Shown piece by piece: positions 6,280 through 7,084 of a DNA stretch of 7,084 bases. Location: NCBI GenBank assembly GCA_900556365.1, contig USOG01000072.1, positions 1 through 7,084 on the forward strand. The letters are read 5' to 3'. The position numbers and the translations under genes are program-made. Below the pieces are notes generated by a model that was not told the DNA's origin, searched no databases, and saw only the letters and a list, made by a program, of their open reading frames with translations. Position 1 is the first letter of the stretch; every line of letters starts with the position of its first letter. This DNA comes from an uncultured Collinsella sp. (GTDB lineage: Bacteria; Actinomycetota; Coriobacteriia; Coriobacteriales; Coriobacteriaceae).

Positions 6280-6315
6280 AAAAAGGCGCCCGGACCGTGT
6301 GGCCCGGACGCCTTT
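6280..6315 (-). terminator. Intrinsic terminator of ldh
   Basis: AAAGGCG (6282-6288) pairs with CGCCTTT (6309-6315), and the stem continues inward through CCGG/CCGG and CC/GG to a GTGT loop. Two positions that mismatch on the plus strand become G-U wobbles in the minus-strand RNA. On that strand the stem runs into five U's (6284-6280). It lies about 30 nt downstream of the ldh stop. Confidence 0.88.
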
Positions 6316-6346
6316 CATTGTAGCCTGTTGCCCAAAAGAGCTTGAT

Positions 6347-7084
6347 TTAGCAGGAGAAGTCGACGCTGTCGATGATGTCCTTGAGGGCCTTTGCGGAGGC
6401 GGTGAGCTCATGCTGCTCGTCATCGTTCAGCGGCACGGGGACGCGGCAGACAACGCCATCGCGGCCGACGACGGTCGGCATGGAGATGGCCAGATCGGAC
6501 AGGCCATACTCGCCCACCATGAGCGAGGAAACGGGCAGAACGGTCTGCTCGTCACGCATAACAGCGGTGCAGATGCGCTTGACAGCCATGGCGACGCCGT
6601 AGTAGGTGGCGTGCTTCTTCTCGATGATGGTGTAGGCGGAGTTCTTGACGTCCTCGGCGATGCGCTTCTCGGCGGTCTCATGCTCCAGATGACCGTGAAG
6701 CTCGCAGAAGGTGTTCAGCGGCACGCCGGCAACCTGAGCGCTGGACCAAGCGACAAACTCGGAGTCGCCGTGCTCACCCATGACATAGGCCTGGACATCA
6801 CGCGGGTCAACCTCGACGTGAGCACCAAGCATCTGCTGCAGACGGCCAGTGTCGAGCACGGTGCCGGAGCCGATGACATGGCCCTCGGGCAGGCCGGACA
6901 TCTTGATGGCAGCATAGGTCAGAACATCAACCGGGTTGGAGACGATTAGCAGAATGCCGTCGAAGCCGGACTTCTTAATCTCGGGGATAATGGACTTAAA
7001 GATGTTTACGTTCTTGTTGACCAGGTCCAGGCGGGTCTCACCGGGCTTCTGGGCAGCGCCAGCGGTGACGACGATCATGGCGGC
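6347..7084 (-). CDS. ldh: L-lactate dehydrogenase, N-terminus beyond the window
   Basis: NAD-dependent reduction of pyruvate to L-lactate, a fermentative NADH sink. The visible 245 residues cover the C-terminal three quarters. About 70 N-terminal residues with the GxGxxG NAD loop are off the right edge, and two in-frame alanine codons precede the Met codon at 7078. Numbering from that Met: the specificity loop AAQKPGETR (8-16), whose Gln marks lactate rather than malate dehydrogenase (Arg there); SNPVD (47-51); LDTGR (75-79; D76 and R79 correspond to D168 and R171); and GEHGDSE (101-107; H103 corresponds to catalytic H195). The ATYYGVA segment (157-163) is also typical. The residues that bind fructose-1,6-bisphosphate in Bacillus enzymes (R173, H188) are Gln here (Q81, Q96), suggesting no such activation. 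It is monocistronic at its 3' end, with its own terminator. Confidence 0.94.
   Translation of the reverse strand, partial: AAMIVVTAGAAQKPGETRLDLVNKNVNIFKSIIPEIKKSGFDGILLIVSNPVDVLTYAAIKMSGLPEGHVIGSGTVLDTGRLQQMLGAHVEVDPRDVQAYVMGEHGDSEFVAWSSAQVAGVPLNTFCELHGHLEHETAEKRIAEDVKNSAYTIIEKKHATYYGVAMAVKRICTAVMRDEQTVLPVSSLMVGEYGLSDLAISMPTVVGRDGVVCRVPVPLNDDEQHELTASAKALKDIIDSVDFSC

Noticed and set aside
5022..6281. Composite transposon with the REP-like repeats as terminal inverted repeats
   Set aside because: No transposase gene lies between them, no target-site duplication is seen, and the repeats are themselves hairpins typical of dispersed REP elements.
6220..6423. 68-residue N-terminal extension of the hydrolase frame up to an ATG at 6423
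   Set aside because: It would cross the ldh terminator, a REP-like repeat and the ldh 3' end. The extension is Ser/Pro/Arg-rich without homology, and a Shine-Dalgarno precedes the ATG at 6219.

Overview
The window looks like a stretch of chromosome from a GC-rich Gram-positive gut anaerobe of the class Coriobacteriia, most likely Collinsella or a close relative. This is an inference from composition, from the acetylase (DapH) version of the diaminopimelate pathway, from NAD-linked L-lactate dehydrogenase, and from the general look of the proteins. No 16S or other decisive marker is present.

Left part (1-3682, plus strand): a tight meso-diaminopimelate/lysine operon. Its first reading frame enters from the left edge. 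It encodes diaminopimelate decarboxylase (LysA, last step to lysine) joined without a stop codon to dihydrodipicolinate synthase (DapA, first committed step). A good internal ribosome binding site lies just before the DapA methionine at 1300, so both a 5'-to-3' fusion and a free DapA are possible. dapB (dihydrodipicolinate reductase) follows, starts with TTG and overlaps the dapA stop by 8 nt. dapH (tetrahydrodipicolinate N-acetyltransferase) comes 39 nt later. Together DapA, DapB and DapH convert aspartate semialdehyde and pyruvate to N-acetyl-2-amino-6-oxopimelate. The aminotransferase, deacetylase and epimerase steps must be encoded elsewhere.

Middle (3683-3936): a 254-nt gap full of RNA-forming structure. 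It holds a perfect 12-bp hairpin right behind dapH, a roughly 140-nt element whose long stem closes best as a minus-strand RNA (G-U wobbles and a UUCG tetraloop), and a strong bidirectional terminator. The element has no recognised family and is the best candidate here for something undescribed.

Right part (minus strand): three separately spaced genes convergent with the dap operon. They are a YejK/NdpA-type nucleoid-associated protein (3937-4941), a DUF2974 (Mbeg1-like) alpha/beta-hydrolase protein with a GHSKGG nucleophile elbow (5059-6219), and an L-lactate dehydrogenase cut by the right edge (6347-7084) with its own terminator. The hydrolase gene is bracketed by two inverted copies of a 29-nt REP-like hairpin repeat (5025-5053 and 6251-6279), with an additional partial copy at 6238-6249.

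No tRNA, rRNA, CRISPR array, insertion sequence or prophage gene is visible.
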